From G965215045 sp965215045 (lineage in GTDB: Bacteria > Pseudomonadota > Gammaproteobacteria > JABABF01): DNA of 64,000 bases. Location: assembly GCA_965215045.1 (NCBI GenBank), contig OZ244031.1:1488001-1552000 (forward strand), in the 5' to 3' direction. The notes under the pieces are model-generated. The model was not told where the DNA came from and made no database searches. It saw only the letters and a list, made by a program, of their open reading frames with translations. Made by a program: the position numbers and the translations under genes. Shown here one piece after another: positions 10,011 to 19,288 of this stretch. Each line of letters starts with the position of its first letter. The stretch's first letter is position 1.

Positions 10011-10036
10011 ATAGCATACAGACAGATAGCATACAG
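10011..10036 (-). repeat. Short direct repeat upstream of ptuA
   Basis: ATAGCATACAG occurs at 10011-10021 and again at 10026-10036. It lies in the 216-base gap between the ptuA start (9833) and the end of the CoA-transferase gene (10050), so it could be part of the ptuAB control region. On the minus strand the copies read TATGCTAT, resembling -10 sequence; no defined promoter was resolved. Confidence 0.4.
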
Positions 10037-10049
10037 CCAGTGCCGTGGT

Positions 10050-11300
10050 TCAGGGGCTGCCGACGACGCCCGAGCGCAGCAGCGCATCGATTTTTTGCTC
10101 GTCGCAGTCCAGCACTTCGCGCAGGATCTGCCGGCTGTGTTCGCCGGCCCGGGGTGCCCGGCCGGGGGAGGGTGCCTGCTCCCCCAGGAAGCGCACCGGG
10201 AAAGGCAGCATGTCCGCACCGTGTTCGGCTGCCGGCAACCAGGGGAGCCGGTGTTGGAAGTGCGGGTCGTCGAGCAGTGTCTGGGGGGTGTTGACGGGGG
10301 CGATGGCGGTGTTGTGCTCGCTGCCGAAGGCCGTCCAGTCCCGGGTGCTGCGCTGCTTGAAAATCTCGCGCAACTCTGACTGGAGTTCGCGGTTGCCCCG
10401 CGCGTGGTCGCCGTATTTTTTACCGGGCCACTTCCGGTACAGGTCCATGCGTTCGATGCCGGAGCAGAAGTTGTGCCAGAACTCCTGCTCCGAGGCCATG
10501 AACAGGATGTACCCATCGCTGCTCTGGTAGTACTGGTAACGCACGCCTTCTTTCATGCCCGCCGTGCCGGGGGCGCGGCGTTGATAATCATCGGCCTCGT
10601 TGCCGCTGACTTCGGATTCCGGGCGTTCATAGGCCTTCCAGGTCTCACTGCGCAGGCGGTCCATGTAGGCGGCGGCGTCGGACTGGGCGATGTCCAGGCT
10701 CGCACCTTCCCCGGTCTGGCGGGCCCGGAACAGGGCGGCACAAATCGCCATGCCGGCGTAGAGCGGTCCCGCGTGCATGCCCACCGAGGGATGTTCGGGG
10801 ATGTAACTGAAGCCTTCTTCGTCACGCCCGGGCCGCACCAGTCCGGCCCAGCTGTCAAAGGCGATGCCGTGGGCCGGCAGTGTCCGGTAGGGGCCGCTCA
10901 TGCCGTAGCCGGAGAGGCAGCAATAGACCAGGGAGGGCTTGATCGACCGCAATTCCTCGTATCCCAACCCGCGGCGTTCCAGGGCGCCCGGGCGCATCGC
11001 CTCAATCAGCACATCGGCCCGGGCCACCAGTTCCCTGAACAGTTGCACGCCCGCGGGGCGGCGCAGGTCTAATTCCAGGCTCTGCTTGCCGCGCGAGACT
11101 TCGTGGTGCATCAGCGAGTCGCCTTCGACGATCGGCCAGGTGGAGCGGCGCACATAATCCCCGCCCGGTGCCTCGAGCTTGATGACCCGGGCGCCCAGTT
11201 CGGCCAGGTGCGCGGCGGCCGCTCCCGCGGCCAGCAGTGAGCAGTCGATGACCAGTACGCCGGCCAGCGGGTTTGCGGGCCGCTCGCTCACGGTTGCCAT
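10050..11300 (-). CDS. CaiB/BaiF family (class III) CoA transferase
   Basis: Transfers CoA between acyl-CoA and a free acid; the last gene of the long minus-strand catabolic operon. 416 residues. The Rossmann-like N-terminus (LAGVLVIDCSLLAAGAAAAHLAELGARVIKLE), LELDLRRPAGVQLFRELVARADVLIE and the LVYCCLSGYGMSGPY segment are classical for the family. The catalytic Asp expected in a GDSNTGMH-type segment appears as His in EHPSVGMH by my alignment, which questions activity. Two in-frame starts exist: ATG 11300, or GTG 11291, which overlaps the preceding stop as GTGA like its neighbours. The acyl substrate is unknown. Confidence 0.85.
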   Translation of the reverse strand: MATVSERPANPLAGVLVIDCSLLAAGAAAAHLAELGARVIKLEAPGGDYVRRSTWPIVEGDSLMHHEVSRGKQSLELDLRRPAGVQLFRELVARADVLIEAMRPGALERRGLGYEELRSIKPSLVYCCLSGYGMSGPYRTLPAHGIAFDSWAGLVRPGRDEEGFSYIPEHPSVGMHAGPLYAGMAICAALFRARQTGEGASLDIAQSDAAAYMDRLRSETWKAYERPESEVSGNEADDYQRRAPGTAGMKEGVRYQYYQSSDGYILFMASEQEFWHNFCSGIERMDLYRKWPGKKYGDHARGNRELQSELREIFKQRSTRDWTAFGSEHNTAIAPVNTPQTLLDDPHFQHRLPWLPAAEHGADMLPFPVRFLGEQAPSPGRAPRAGEHSRQILREVLDCDEQKIDALLRSGVVGSP

Positions 11301-11758
11301 TGGCCGGCACTGCGGTGCCAGGGGTTGTCATCGCTGTCCACGGGCAGGGCGTAGCGCGCCTCGCACTCGGTGGCGAGCTGCCCTGCGATCTTCATGCACA
11401 GGCGCAGGCGCAACCAGCCGCAGTGCTCGGCATCCAGGGATTTCTCCAGCACCTCGCCCTCGATCTGAAGCGTCTCGCCCGCGTACGCCGGCGACTTCAT
11501 GGAGAGTTGTATGCGTCCCAGGCGTCCCCGGGGACCGGACCAGTCGTTGAGACAGCGTTCAAAAAAGGCGGCCTGGTGGGTGGCGTTCAGGAAGATCTGC
11601 CGGTGCCCGGCCCGCTGGGCATAGTGCGGGTCGTGGTGCAGGGGAGAGAAATCGCGGCTCGCCAGGGCGCCGGCGATCACGATGGCGGGACGCAGTTCAC
11701 AAGTCAGAACGGGCAGCGTGTCTCCCGCCTCCACGTCGGTGAAAAAGCGCTGTTTCAC
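11288..11758 (-). CDS. MaoC-like (R)-specific enoyl-CoA hydratase subunit
   Basis: A hot-dog-fold dehydratase/hydratase of 156 residues starting at GTG 11758, which overlaps the stop of the upstream MaoC-type gene (GTGA). The hydratase-2 catalytic segment is visible as ASRDFSPLHHDPHYA, with the Asp and His expected to activate water. Paired small MaoC genes usually make a heteromeric hydratase in which one subunit carries the catalytic residues; this is that subunit. It probably hydrates an unsaturated acyl-CoA made by the acyl-CoA dehydrogenases of the same operon. Confidence 0.82.
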   Translation of the reverse strand: MKQRFFTDVEAGDTLPVLTCELRPAIVIAGALASRDFSPLHHDPHYAQRAGHRQIFLNATHQAAFFERCLNDWSGPRGRLGRIQLSMKSPAYAGETLQIEGEVLEKSLDAEHCGWLRLRLCMKIAGQLATECEARYALPVDSDDNPWHRSAGQWQP

Positions 11759-12279
11759 GACCCTGGCAGCGCGCGGTATGCGAAGCATTCGAAGCGTTCG
11801 CTGCCTAAGAATTCTCCGTCCTCGCGGCGGTATTCCACTTCCACGGTCCAGAACCTGCCGCATCCCAGCCGGGTCGTTTTTTCTGCGCTGAGCGAGCGCA
11901 GGATCTGCACGCTGCGCACCCGCTCGCCGATGCGCGCCGGGGCGTGGAACACGGCGGCAAAACCGCTGACGAGTGCGGTGGGAAAGTCGAACAACTGCTT
12001 GAGGTCGAAGTGCAGTTGCAGGGGTCGGACCTGCTGCCGGGTCCCGGGCGACCAGGGTCCGGGGCGTCCCCAGGCAGAGAGCATGGAGGGCGGGGCGATC
12101 TCGGTACCGACCAGTTCCCGGGCCGCCGCCGGGTCCCAGTAGAGCGGGTTGGCGTTTTCCACCGCCGCGCACAGGTTGCGGACTTCCGTCCGGCTGACTT
12201 CGGCATCGAGCAATTGTTCGTAACGCGGCTGGTCGACCCATGCCTGTGCGCGTTGCAGCAGCGGGTCGTCGGCGGGCAT
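11755..12279 (-). CDS. MaoC N-terminal-like (FAS1-like) dehydratase subunit
   Basis: 174 residues, starting at ATG 12279 one base after the stop of the oxidoreductase gene. The segment VRNLCAAVENANPLYWDPAAARE is typical of the MaoC_dehydrat_N/FAS1-like hot-dog domain, which lacks the catalytic Asp-His pair, and AEKTTRLGCGRFWTVEVEY matches its second half. It is coupled to the catalytic MaoC-like gene downstream, suggesting an obligate heteromer of the kind seen with ChsH1/ChsH2-type hydratases for bulky acyl-CoAs. The substrate is inferred only from context. Confidence 0.78.
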   Translation of the reverse strand: MPADDPLLQRAQAWVDQPRYEQLLDAEVSRTEVRNLCAAVENANPLYWDPAAARELVGTEIAPPSMLSAWGRPGPWSPGTRQQVRPLQLHFDLKQLFDFPTALVSGFAAVFHAPARIGERVRSVQILRSLSAEKTTRLGCGRFWTVEVEYRREDGEFLGSERFECFAYRALPGS

Positions 12280-12280
12280 T

Positions 12281-15200
12281 TCAGGCTTCCGCCGCGCGCG
12301 CGCCGGCACTGAACTGCACCAGCAGGGCGGCCTGCTGTTCGGCGGCCTGCCGCAGGCTCTGCTCCTTGACGACATCGTAACCGCGCACCTGCTCGGGCAG
12401 GGAGGCCAGTTGCACGGCGGTTGCATGGTTATCGGGTCGCAGTCCTTCCAGCAGGGTTTGCACCAGGGCTTCGTAGTCCTGCACCAGGCGTCGTTCCAGC
12501 TTGCGATGCCGCGAGTAGCCGAAAGGATTCAGTGCCGTACCGCGCAGGAATTTCAAGCGCGCCAGCAGGCGAAAGACGGTGAAGATCCACGGGCCGAACT
12601 CGGTCTTGCGGTAGCGTCCGGTGTGCGGATCCCGCTTGGAAAACAGGGGCGGTGCCAGGTGAATGCCCAGGGTGAAGGCACCATCGAACTGCTGGTGCAG
12701 TGCGTCCCGGAACTCGGGACGGCTGTAGAGGCGCGCGACTTCGTACTCGTCCTTGTACGCCAGCAGCTTGGCGTAGCAGCGGGCCACCGCCCGGGTCAAT
12801 GCGCCGGCGGTGCCGTTGACGGCGGCCTCCCGCCCGGCCACCCGGTCGACCAGGGTGCGGTAGCGTTGTGCGTACGCGGCGTTTTGGTAATCGCGCAACC
12901 AGGCGCTGCGGTGTTCGACCAGTCTTTCCAGGGACGGGGGTGCCTCCGGTGCCGGGCGCCGGTCTGCCAGCAGTTGTTCCAGGCGTTGCGGGTCGGTGAC
13001 CGACAGGCGTCCCAGGCCGAAGGCGCGCAGGTTCATCTGCACCGCCGCGCCGTTCAGTTCGATGGCCTGTTGCAGGGCTTGGCGGGAGAGCGGGAGCCAG
13101 CCGCGCTGCCAGGCCGCACCCAGCAGGAACAGGTTGGCACCGATGGCATCGCCCAGCAGCAGGGAGGCGATGCCGGCGGCATCTGCGGCCAGGCATTGTC
13201 CCGCCCGGGTGCGGGCCTGCAGGGCTTGTTCCATGTCCCCGGTCTCGAAGCTGAGGTCGGCATTGCGGGCGAAGGCGCTGGTGGGCGCCACGCGGCTGTT
13301 GTAGAGGATGGCGGTGCGCTCTGCCGCCATGGCGGGCAGCACCTGGGCACCTGCGGCGACCACGAGGTCGGCCGCCAGCACCAGGTCGGCACCGCCTTCC
13401 GGGATGCGGGTAGCCCCGCGCAGTTCCGCCCCGGTGGTGAAGCGCACGTGGCTCGTGACGGCACCGTTGCGCTGGGCCAGGCCGGTGATGTCGAGCACGC
13501 TGCAGGGTTTTTCTTCGATATGCGCGGCGGCTCCCAGCAGGGCGCCCAGGGTGATGATGCCGCTGCCGCCGATGCCGGCCACGAGGATATTGCACTCGCC
13601 GGCGTCCGTCTCCCGGACGGGTTCGGGCAGCCCCTCCAGCAGGGCATCATCGAAACCGGCGTCCCGTGTGGCGGTGCTGCGCAACTTGCCGCCATACACG
13701 GTGACGAAGCTGGGACACAGGCCCTTGACGCAGGAAAAATCCTTGTTGCACACCGACTGGTTGATCTTGCGCTTGCGCCCGAAGGTGGTCTCGCTGGGTT
13801 CCAGTGCGATGCAGTTGGATTGGACGCCGCAATCGCCGCAGCCCTCGCAGACTTCCTCGTGGATGAACAGGCGCCGGTCCACGTCGGGGTACTTGCCGCG
13901 CTTGCGCAAGCGGCGCCGTTCGGTGGCACAGGCCTGCTCGTAAATGATGACGGAGACGCCCTTGTGCTGGCGGATTTCTCTTTGCACCGCATCCAGTGCA
14001 TCGCGGTGATGAAAACTCGTACCGGGTGGGAACTGGGCCCGGTCTGCGTGCCGTTGCGGCTCATCGCTGACCAGGGCGATGCGTTGCACGCCTTCTGCGC
14101 GCACCTGCCGGGCCACGTGCGGGGCGGTGATCGCCCCGTCAAAACTCTCGCCCTCGATCAGTTGTCCGCCGGTCATGGCGATGGCACCGTTGACCAGGAT
14201 CTTGTAGGTGATGTTGGTCTTCGCCGCCACGTTGGCGCGAATGGCCAGCAGGCCGGAGTGAAAGTAGGTGCCGTCGCCCAGGTTCTGGAAGATGTGCTCC
14301 CGTTCGACGAAGGGCGCCTGCCCGATCCAGGAGGCCCCCTCGCCGCCCATGTGGGTCAGCCCCAGGGTGCGGCGTTCGGGCAGCCAGACGGCGAGGCCGT
14401 GGCAGCCGATGCCGCCCATCGCCACCGAGCCCTCGGGCACATGCGTCGAGGTGTTGTGCGGGCAGCCGGCGCAGAAACTGGGCTGGCGCACCAGCTCGGT
14501 CGGGGCGGCCGCCAGGCTGCGCTGGGCCTGCAATTTTTGCTGCAGTGACTGCATCGCCCGCCGCAATGTTTCATCTTCGCCCTGTTCCAGCACCTGGGCG
14601 GCAATCTGCAGGGCCAGGTCGCCCGGGGAGAGTTCGCCTGCCGAGGACAGCAGCGGTGCCCCCTGGGCGTCTTGTTTGCCGATGATCACCGGACGTTGTT
14701 CCTGCGGCAGCTTGTAGAGCAGGGTGCCCAGCTGTTCTTCGATCACCGGCCGTTTTTCCTCGACCACGAACAGGGTGCGGCAGCCGGCGGCAAATTCCTT
14801 GAGGCCCCGGGGTTCCACGGGCCAACTCATGGCCAGCTGGTAGACGGCGATGCCCAGGCGCTCTATATCGTTCTCATCGAGGCCCAGTTGCCGGAGGGCG
14901 TCCATGACATCCAGGCAGGCTTTGCCCGAACTGATGATACCGAGCCTCTTGTGGGCACCGCCACAGATCACCCGGTCCAGGCGATTTGCGCGCACGAAGG
15001 CCCGGGCGGCCTCCAGGCGGGCCAGCATCAGTTGTTCGGCCTGCAGCGGATGCACGCCCATGCGCAGGTTCAGTCCCCCCGGGGGCGGCGTGTAGTCCTG
15101 CGGCTCTGCGGGCTGCACGCGCTCCGGGTCGACGGCCACCGAGGCCGAGGCTTCCACCGTGTCGGTCACGCATTTGAAGCCCACCCAGCAGCCGCTGTAG

Positions 15201-15766
15201 CGGGACAGGGCGAAGCCGTAGAGGCCGAGGTCCAGGTATTCCTGGGTCGTGGCCGGGTTGAGAATGGGCATGCCGAAATGGACCAGGGCGTGGTCACTCT
15301 GATGGGCCGTGGTCGAGGAACGGGCGGCGTGGTCGTCGCCGCACAACACCAGCACACCGCCGTGGCGCGCCGCCCCGGCCAGGTTGCCATGCTTGAGCGG
15401 GTCGCCGGAGCGGTCCACCCCGGGCCCCTTGCCGTACCACATTGCGAACACCCCGTCGTACGGCGTCTCGCCCAGTTCCCGGACCTGCTGGCTGCCCCAG
15501 ACCGAGGTGGCGGCCAGGTCTTCGTTCACGCCCGGCTCGAAATGCACCTGGTTTTGTGCCAGGAACTTTTGTGCCTGCCACAGGGCCAGGTCGTATACGC
15601 CCAGCGGGGAGCCGCGGTAGCCGGAGATAAAACCCGCGGTGTTGAGGCCCCGGGCCTTGTCCCGCTGGTGTTGCATCATGGGCAGGCGCACCAGCACCTG
15701 GGAGCCGGTGGCGTACACGCGCCCGGACTGTGCCGTGTACTTGTCATCCAGGTGCAGGCTCTTCAT
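12281..15766 (-). CDS. Fused indolepyruvate/2-oxoacid:ferredoxin oxidoreductase
   Basis: A 1161-residue single-chain enzyme that oxidatively decarboxylates a 2-oxoacid to acyl-CoA with ferredoxin as acceptor. In order: a pyrimidine-binding domain (GFISGYRGSPLGVYD), the TPP-binding domain with GGIGCHGLAVWLPERR, LGDGTYFHSG and NITYKILVNGAIAMTGGQ, a 4Fe-4S site (EVCEGCGDCGVQSNC, about residues 640-655), then the gamma domain (LVAGIGGSGIITLGALLG) and a C-terminal extension. The length matches fused aerobic members of the family. In this operon it more likely feeds a branched or aromatic acid into CoA thioesters than acts on indolepyruvate; that is inference. Start ATG overlaps the upstream stop. 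Confidence 0.9.
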   Translation of the reverse strand: MKSLHLDDKYTAQSGRVYATGSQVLVRLPMMQHQRDKARGLNTAGFISGYRGSPLGVYDLALWQAQKFLAQNQVHFEPGVNEDLAATSVWGSQQVRELGETPYDGVFAMWYGKGPGVDRSGDPLKHGNLAGAARHGGVLVLCGDDHAARSSTTAHQSDHALVHFGMPILNPATTQEYLDLGLYGFALSRYSGCWVGFKCVTDTVEASASVAVDPERVQPAEPQDYTPPPGGLNLRMGVHPLQAEQLMLARLEAARAFVRANRLDRVICGGAHKRLGIISSGKACLDVMDALRQLGLDENDIERLGIAVYQLAMSWPVEPRGLKEFAAGCRTLFVVEEKRPVIEEQLGTLLYKLPQEQRPVIIGKQDAQGAPLLSSAGELSPGDLALQIAAQVLEQGEDETLRRAMQSLQQKLQAQRSLAAAPTELVRQPSFCAGCPHNTSTHVPEGSVAMGGIGCHGLAVWLPERRTLGLTHMGGEGASWIGQAPFVEREHIFQNLGDGTYFHSGLLAIRANVAAKTNITYKILVNGAIAMTGGQLIEGESFDGAITAPHVARQVRAEGVQRIALVSDEPQRHADRAQFPPGTSFHHRDALDAVQREIRQHKGVSVIIYEQACATERRRLRKRGKYPDVDRRLFIHEEVCEGCGDCGVQSNCIALEPSETTFGRKRKINQSVCNKDFSCVKGLCPSFVTVYGGKLRSTATRDAGFDDALLEGLPEPVRETDAGECNILVAGIGGSGIITLGALLGAAAHIEEKPCSVLDITGLAQRNGAVTSHVRFTTGAELRGATRIPEGGADLVLAADLVVAAGAQVLPAMAAERTAILYNSRVAPTSAFARNADLSFETGDMEQALQARTRAGQCLAADAAGIASLLLGDAIGANLFLLGAAWQRGWLPLSRQALQQAIELNGAAVQMNLRAFGLGRLSVTDPQRLEQLLADRRPAPEAPPSLERLVEHRSAWLRDYQNAAYAQRYRTLVDRVAGREAAVNGTAGALTRAVARCYAKLLAYKDEYEVARLYSRPEFRDALHQQFDGAFTLGIHLAPPLFSKRDPHTGRYRKTEFGPWIFTVFRLLARLKFLRGTALNPFGYSRHRKLERRLVQDYEALVQTLLEGLRPDNHATAVQLASLPEQVRGYDVVKEQSLRQAAEQQAALLVQFSAGARAAEA

Positions 15767-16479
15767 GACTGCAATTCCTCGGCCAGGCGTTTTTCTGCGG
15801 CCAGTGCCCGCTCCAGTGCGCCATCGGCAGCCAGTGCGCGCTTGATGCCGCCGATCATTCCCGGCTTGCAGGCCGCAGCAGAGGCGGCCAGCTCCCGTGC
15901 TGCGGGCAGCACCTGCTCCGCCGGGACGGCGCGGTTGACGAGGCCGCAGCGGGCCGCATCACGCCCGGCGATGCGTCTTTGACACAGCAGCAGTTCCCGG
16001 GCCCGCCCCTCGCCGACCAGCCGCGGCAGCAGGCAGCTGGCACCCAGCCCGGGCAGGATTCCCAGCTCGGCAAAATTGAGCAGCAGCGGGGCGTCTTCTG
16101 CGGCGATGCGCAGGTCCATGGCCAGCGTCGCCGTGACGCCGATGCCGGCGGCGGCACCATTGATCGCGGCGATGGTCAGTAGCGGCAGGACGGCCAGTTC
16201 CGCGGTGAAACCGGCGATGAACTCTTCTTCTCCCAGGCGTTTGCCGTTGCGGGCTTTTTTGCCGGCCAGGAAGTCCCGGTCGGCACCGGCGCAGAAGGCC
16301 GACCCCGCCCCGGTGACGATGAGTGCATGCACATCCGCGCCCCGGGCCGCAGCGCGCATTGCATGCACCAGTTCCTCGCCCATGTCCGGGGTGTAGGCAT
16401 TGCGCTTTTGCGGGCGGTTGAGGATGATCAGTGAGACACCGTCCTCCACCCGCGTTTCGATCTCCCGGTAAGACATCAT
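15763..16479 (-). CDS. Enoyl-CoA hydratase/isomerase family protein
   Basis: A crotonase-fold protein of 238 residues. ILNRPQKRNAYT and SAFCAGADRDFL form the first oxyanion-hole region, INGAAAGIGVTATLAMDLRI the second, and FAELGILPGLGASCLLPR the active-site strand. The Glu in FAELG is at the isomerase-like position; the second hydratase Glu is replaced by Leu-Gly, so an isomerase or other crotonase reaction is possible. Its ATG overlaps the stop of the second crotonase gene upstream, and its own stop overlaps the oxidoreductase start in the order of transcription. Confidence 0.85.
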   Translation of the reverse strand: MMSYREIETRVEDGVSLIILNRPQKRNAYTPDMGEELVHAMRAAARGADVHALIVTGAGSAFCAGADRDFLAGKKARNGKRLGEEEFIAGFTAELAVLPLLTIAAINGAAAGIGVTATLAMDLRIAAEDAPLLLNFAELGILPGLGASCLLPRLVGEGRARELLLCQRRIAGRDAARCGLVNRAVPAEQVLPAARELAASAAACKPGMIGGIKRALAADGALERALAAEKRLAEELQS

Positions 16480-17270
16480 TCGCGCTCGCTGTAGGGCTTC
16501 CAGTGCGGGGCCCTTTTTTCCAGGAAGGCGGCAGCACCCTCGCGGGCGTCCGGATGCGCATCGTGTTCCATGATCAGTTCCCAGGCCTGTTGCAGGGCCT
16601 CCCGGAGACCCAGGTCAGCACCCCGCCATATCGCCTGCTTGGTGCGGGCCAGGGCGGCGGGGGAGTGTTCCTTGATGCGCTCCGCCAGTTGCCGGGCGCG
16701 CGCCGGCAGTTCTGCGTCCGGCACCACCTCGCCCACCAGCCCCAGTTCCAGGGCACGCTGTGCCGAGAGCCGTTCTTCGCCGCCGCTCAACATCATGCGC
16801 AGCACCGCCTCCATCGGCATGCGGCGGGCCAGGCTGACCGGCTCCAGTCCGGCCACCAGTCCCACCCGGACATGGGTGTCAAAAAAGCTGGCACTGCGGG
16901 CGGCGATCACCAGGTCGCTGTCGGCGACAAAATGCAGGCCGCCGCCCACGGTCGCGCCATTGACGGCGCAGATCACCGGCTTCCACACCTGGTTTTGCAG
17001 GGCGGTCCAGCGAATGGACGCCAGCGAGCCGCTGCGGCCCTCGCCGTCGGTTTCCGGCAGGTCGGCGAGGTCGGCACCGGCGCAGAAGGCCTTGTCCCCG
17101 GCACCCGTGAGAATGGCGACTCGCGCCCGGTCGTCCTGTTCAAACTCCTGCCATGCGGCGGGCAGTTCCCGGCTCATGAGCGAGTTGACGGCATTGCGGG
17201 TCTGCGGCCGGTTGAGCGTGAGCAGTGCCACGCCCTCTTCGACCGTGTAGAGCAGGGTCTGCCAACTCAC
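16476..17270 (-). CDS. Enoyl-CoA hydratase/isomerase family protein
   Basis: A second crotonase-fold protein, 264 residues from GTG 17270, which overlaps the upstream SDR stop (GTGA). TLNRPQTRNAVNS, DKAFCAGADLADLPE and VNGATVGGGLHFVADSDLV are the CoA-binding and oxyanion-hole elements. The catalytic region reads HVRVGLVAGLEPVSLARR, with no Glu at the two usual hydratase positions, so the reaction is uncertain. The C-terminal SPAALARTKQAIW helix is typical. It differs enough from the adjacent crotonase to suggest a separate step. Confidence 0.85.
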   Translation of the reverse strand: MSWQTLLYTVEEGVALLTLNRPQTRNAVNSLMSRELPAAWQEFEQDDRARVAILTGAGDKAFCAGADLADLPETDGEGRSGSLASIRWTALQNQVWKPVICAVNGATVGGGLHFVADSDLVIAARSASFFDTHVRVGLVAGLEPVSLARRMPMEAVLRMMLSGGEERLSAQRALELGLVGEVVPDAELPARARQLAERIKEHSPAALARTKQAIWRGADLGLREALQQAWELIMEHDAHPDAREGAAAFLEKRAPHWKPYSERE

Positions 17271-18172
17271 GAGCTCTCTCCCTCCCCGGACGGCGGGTGG
17301 ACGCCCTCGTGAAAGGGGTAGGGCGCACCCAGCAGGCCCAGGGGGCCGAATTCGCCGGGCATCTCGCGCTGGAAACATTCGCGGATCGCCGCCACGGTCC
17401 AGCCGCCCTCGCACTCCAGGGTTTTGCCATAGTGCGGCCGCACCATGTAGGCCAGGCGTTCGCCGCCGATCCCGAATGCCTGGCCGCTGACATTGGCGGC
17501 CTCGTCGGAGACCAGGTAGACGAGCAGCGGTGCATTGCGTTCCGGCGGCCACAAGGCGGCGGCGGATGGCTCCTGCGCCCCGCCCATGACACCGGCAGTC
17601 AGCCGCGTCAGCGCCACCGGGCAGACGACGTTGACGCGGATGCCGTAGCGCGCCAGTTCGATGGCCCAGGTGTAGCTCATCGAGGCGATGGCACCCTTGG
17701 CCGCGGCGTAATTGGTCTGCCCGAAGTTGCCGAAATGTGAGGCCGAACTGGTGTTGATGATCACGCCGCCCCGCCCGGCTTCCTTCATGGCACGCGCCGC
17801 CGCCTGCGCGCACCAGAAAGTGCCCTTGACGTGCACTCGCCACACGGCGTCGAAGTCTTCGCCGCTCATCTTGAGAAAGGAGCGGTCGCGCAGGTTGCCG
17901 GCATTGTTGACCAGTGCATCGATGGCACCGAATTCGCGCCGGCAGGCATCGACCAGCGAGCTGGCACCCGCGCGGCTGGCAATGTCGCGCGGATGGGCGA
18001 CGGCCCTGCCGCCGGCGGTGTGGACCTCCGTGCACACGGCCTCTGCAGCGTCGCCGTCCACATCGTTGACCAAGACGCGCGCGCCCTCTGCGGCCAACAG
18101 CAGCGCGTATCCCCGCCCGATGCCGCCGCCGGCACCGGTGACGGCGACCGCCTTGCCATCCAGCAGCCCCAT
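17267..18172 (-). CDS. SDR-family 3-hydroxyacyl-CoA dehydrogenase-like protein
   Basis: A short-chain dehydrogenase/reductase of 301 residues. It has the cofactor loop TGAGGGIGRG (about 12-21), LVNDVD after strand 2 (an acidic residue favouring NAD), NNAG, catalytic Ser in NTSSASHFG and the YAAAK dyad. The C-terminal extension of about 50 residues with the MVRPHYGKTLECEGGWTV stretch resembles the long SDRs related to peroxisomal multifunctional enzyme 2. ATG 18172 shares one base with the preceding acyl-CoA dehydrogenase stop (TGATG). A 3-hydroxyacyl-CoA dehydrogenase role after the MaoC hydratase is likely. Confidence 0.85.
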   Translation of the reverse strand: MGLLDGKAVAVTGAGGGIGRGYALLLAAEGARVLVNDVDGDAAEAVCTEVHTAGGRAVAHPRDIASRAGASSLVDACRREFGAIDALVNNAGNLRDRSFLKMSGEDFDAVWRVHVKGTFWCAQAAARAMKEAGRGGVIINTSSASHFGNFGQTNYAAAKGAIASMSYTWAIELARYGIRVNVVCPVALTRLTAGVMGGAQEPSAAALWPPERNAPLLVYLVSDEAANVSGQAFGIGGERLAYMVRPHYGKTLECEGGWTVAAIRECFQREMPGEFGPLGLLGAPYPFHEGVHPPSGEGESS

Positions 18173-19278
18173 CAGGCGAACACCTCCCGGGCGATCGCCT
18201 CTTCCAGGTGCCGCGGCTCCCAGTGCATCAGTTGCAGGTGCTTGGCGCGGCGGTAATACAGCTGGGGGGAGGCCTCCAGGCTGAAACCCATGCCGCCGTG
18301 GAATTGCACGCCGGCGATCGCAGCCCGGTGAAAGGCCGTGCAGGCCTGCATTTTCGCCATTCGCGCCAATTGCAGTGCATCCCGCTCCCGACCGCAGGCC
18401 CAGGCCGCCTGGTAGACCAGGTAGCGTGCGCCTTCGATTTCCGTGGCGCATTCGGCCAGGCGATGGGCGACCGCCTGGAATGCGCCGATGGCCTGGCCGA
18501 ACTGTCGCCGCTGCCGGACGTGTTCCAGGGTGAGTTCCAGGATGCGTGCGGCCCCGCCCGCCGCCTGGGCGGCCAGGGCGATTTGGGCTTCTGCTGCGGC
18601 CTGCTGCCACTGCAATGCACAATCGGCGCCGTCCAACACGGTGCTGGCATCCGCCCGCGCCTGGTCAAAGTGCACGGCGAACAGGTTCTGCCCGGCATGG
18701 TTGGGTTGCCGGCGCAGCGTGGCCTGTCCGGCGTCGACGATCAACGCCTGCGGGCGGCCCTCCAACTGCAGCAGGAGCAGGAAGCCGTCCGCGCTGTTGG
18801 CAAAGGGCGTCAGCACTTTTTCGCCGGAGAAGTGCAGCGTTTTTCCCCGGCGTTGCGCCCGCATCCCGAGTGCCTGCAACTCGGCGCCGGCACCGGCCTC
18901 CCGCCAGGCGGGGATCAGCAGCTTGTGTCCCGTGGCCAGTGCCGGCAGCCATTCCTCGCCTTGTTCCCGGCGGCCGGCCAGGGCCAGCAGGCGGGTCGCC
19001 AGCACGCTGGAGTCCAGGTGGGGGCAGGGTGCCAGGCTGCGTCCCAGCTCCTCGTGGACAATCGCGCATTCGATCATGCCCTGGCCCGTCCCGCTGTATT
19101 TTTCTTCGATCAGCAACCCGGCCAGCCCCAGGTGGCAGGCGGCCTCCCAGAAAGGGAGATCATAGCCCTGTTCCTCGGTCTCCAAGGCCCGCAGCCGGGC
19201 ATCGGCGCAGTGTTCCCGGCACAGCCGGGCGACGGTCTCCCGCAGCAGTTTCTGCTCGGCGGAAAAGTCGAGGTCCAC
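18172..19278 (-). CDS. Acyl-CoA dehydrogenase family protein (subunit 1)
   Basis: An FAD-dependent alpha,beta-dehydrogenase of 368 residues from GTG 19278 (VDLDFSAEQKLLRETV), ten bases after the TetR stop. Helical N-terminal domain to about 110, a beta domain with degenerate FAD-contact sequence (AWREAGAGAE), and a C-terminal domain with LEHVRQRRQFGQAIGAFQAV and FHGGMGFSLEASPQLYYRRAK. It lacks the GGTSEI FAD-binding turn present in the other acyl-CoA dehydrogenase of this operon. Two such unequal genes together commonly make alpha2beta2 heterotetramers, as in steroid side-chain degradation; that role is inferred. Confidence 0.85.
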   Translation of the reverse strand: MDLDFSAEQKLLRETVARLCREHCADARLRALETEEQGYDLPFWEAACHLGLAGLLIEEKYSGTGQGMIECAIVHEELGRSLAPCPHLDSSVLATRLLALAGRREQGEEWLPALATGHKLLIPAWREAGAGAELQALGMRAQRRGKTLHFSGEKVLTPFANSADGFLLLLQLEGRPQALIVDAGQATLRRQPNHAGQNLFAVHFDQARADASTVLDGADCALQWQQAAAEAQIALAAQAAGGAARILELTLEHVRQRRQFGQAIGAFQAVAHRLAECATEIEGARYLVYQAAWACGRERDALQLARMAKMQACTAFHRAAIAGVQFHGGMGFSLEASPQLYYRRAKHLQLMHWEPRHLEEAIAREVFA

Positions 19279-19288
19279 GGTGCGTTGC

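Noticed and set aside
11759..12241. A single 317-residue MaoC protein starting at 12241 on the minus strand
   Set aside because: Only the part after GTG 11758 is family-like; the upstream part is a shadow of the other MaoC gene in a different frame.
12410..14548. A 712-residue open frame antisense to the indolepyruvate oxidoreductase
   Set aside because: Composition artefact; the minus strand carries the recognisable enzyme.
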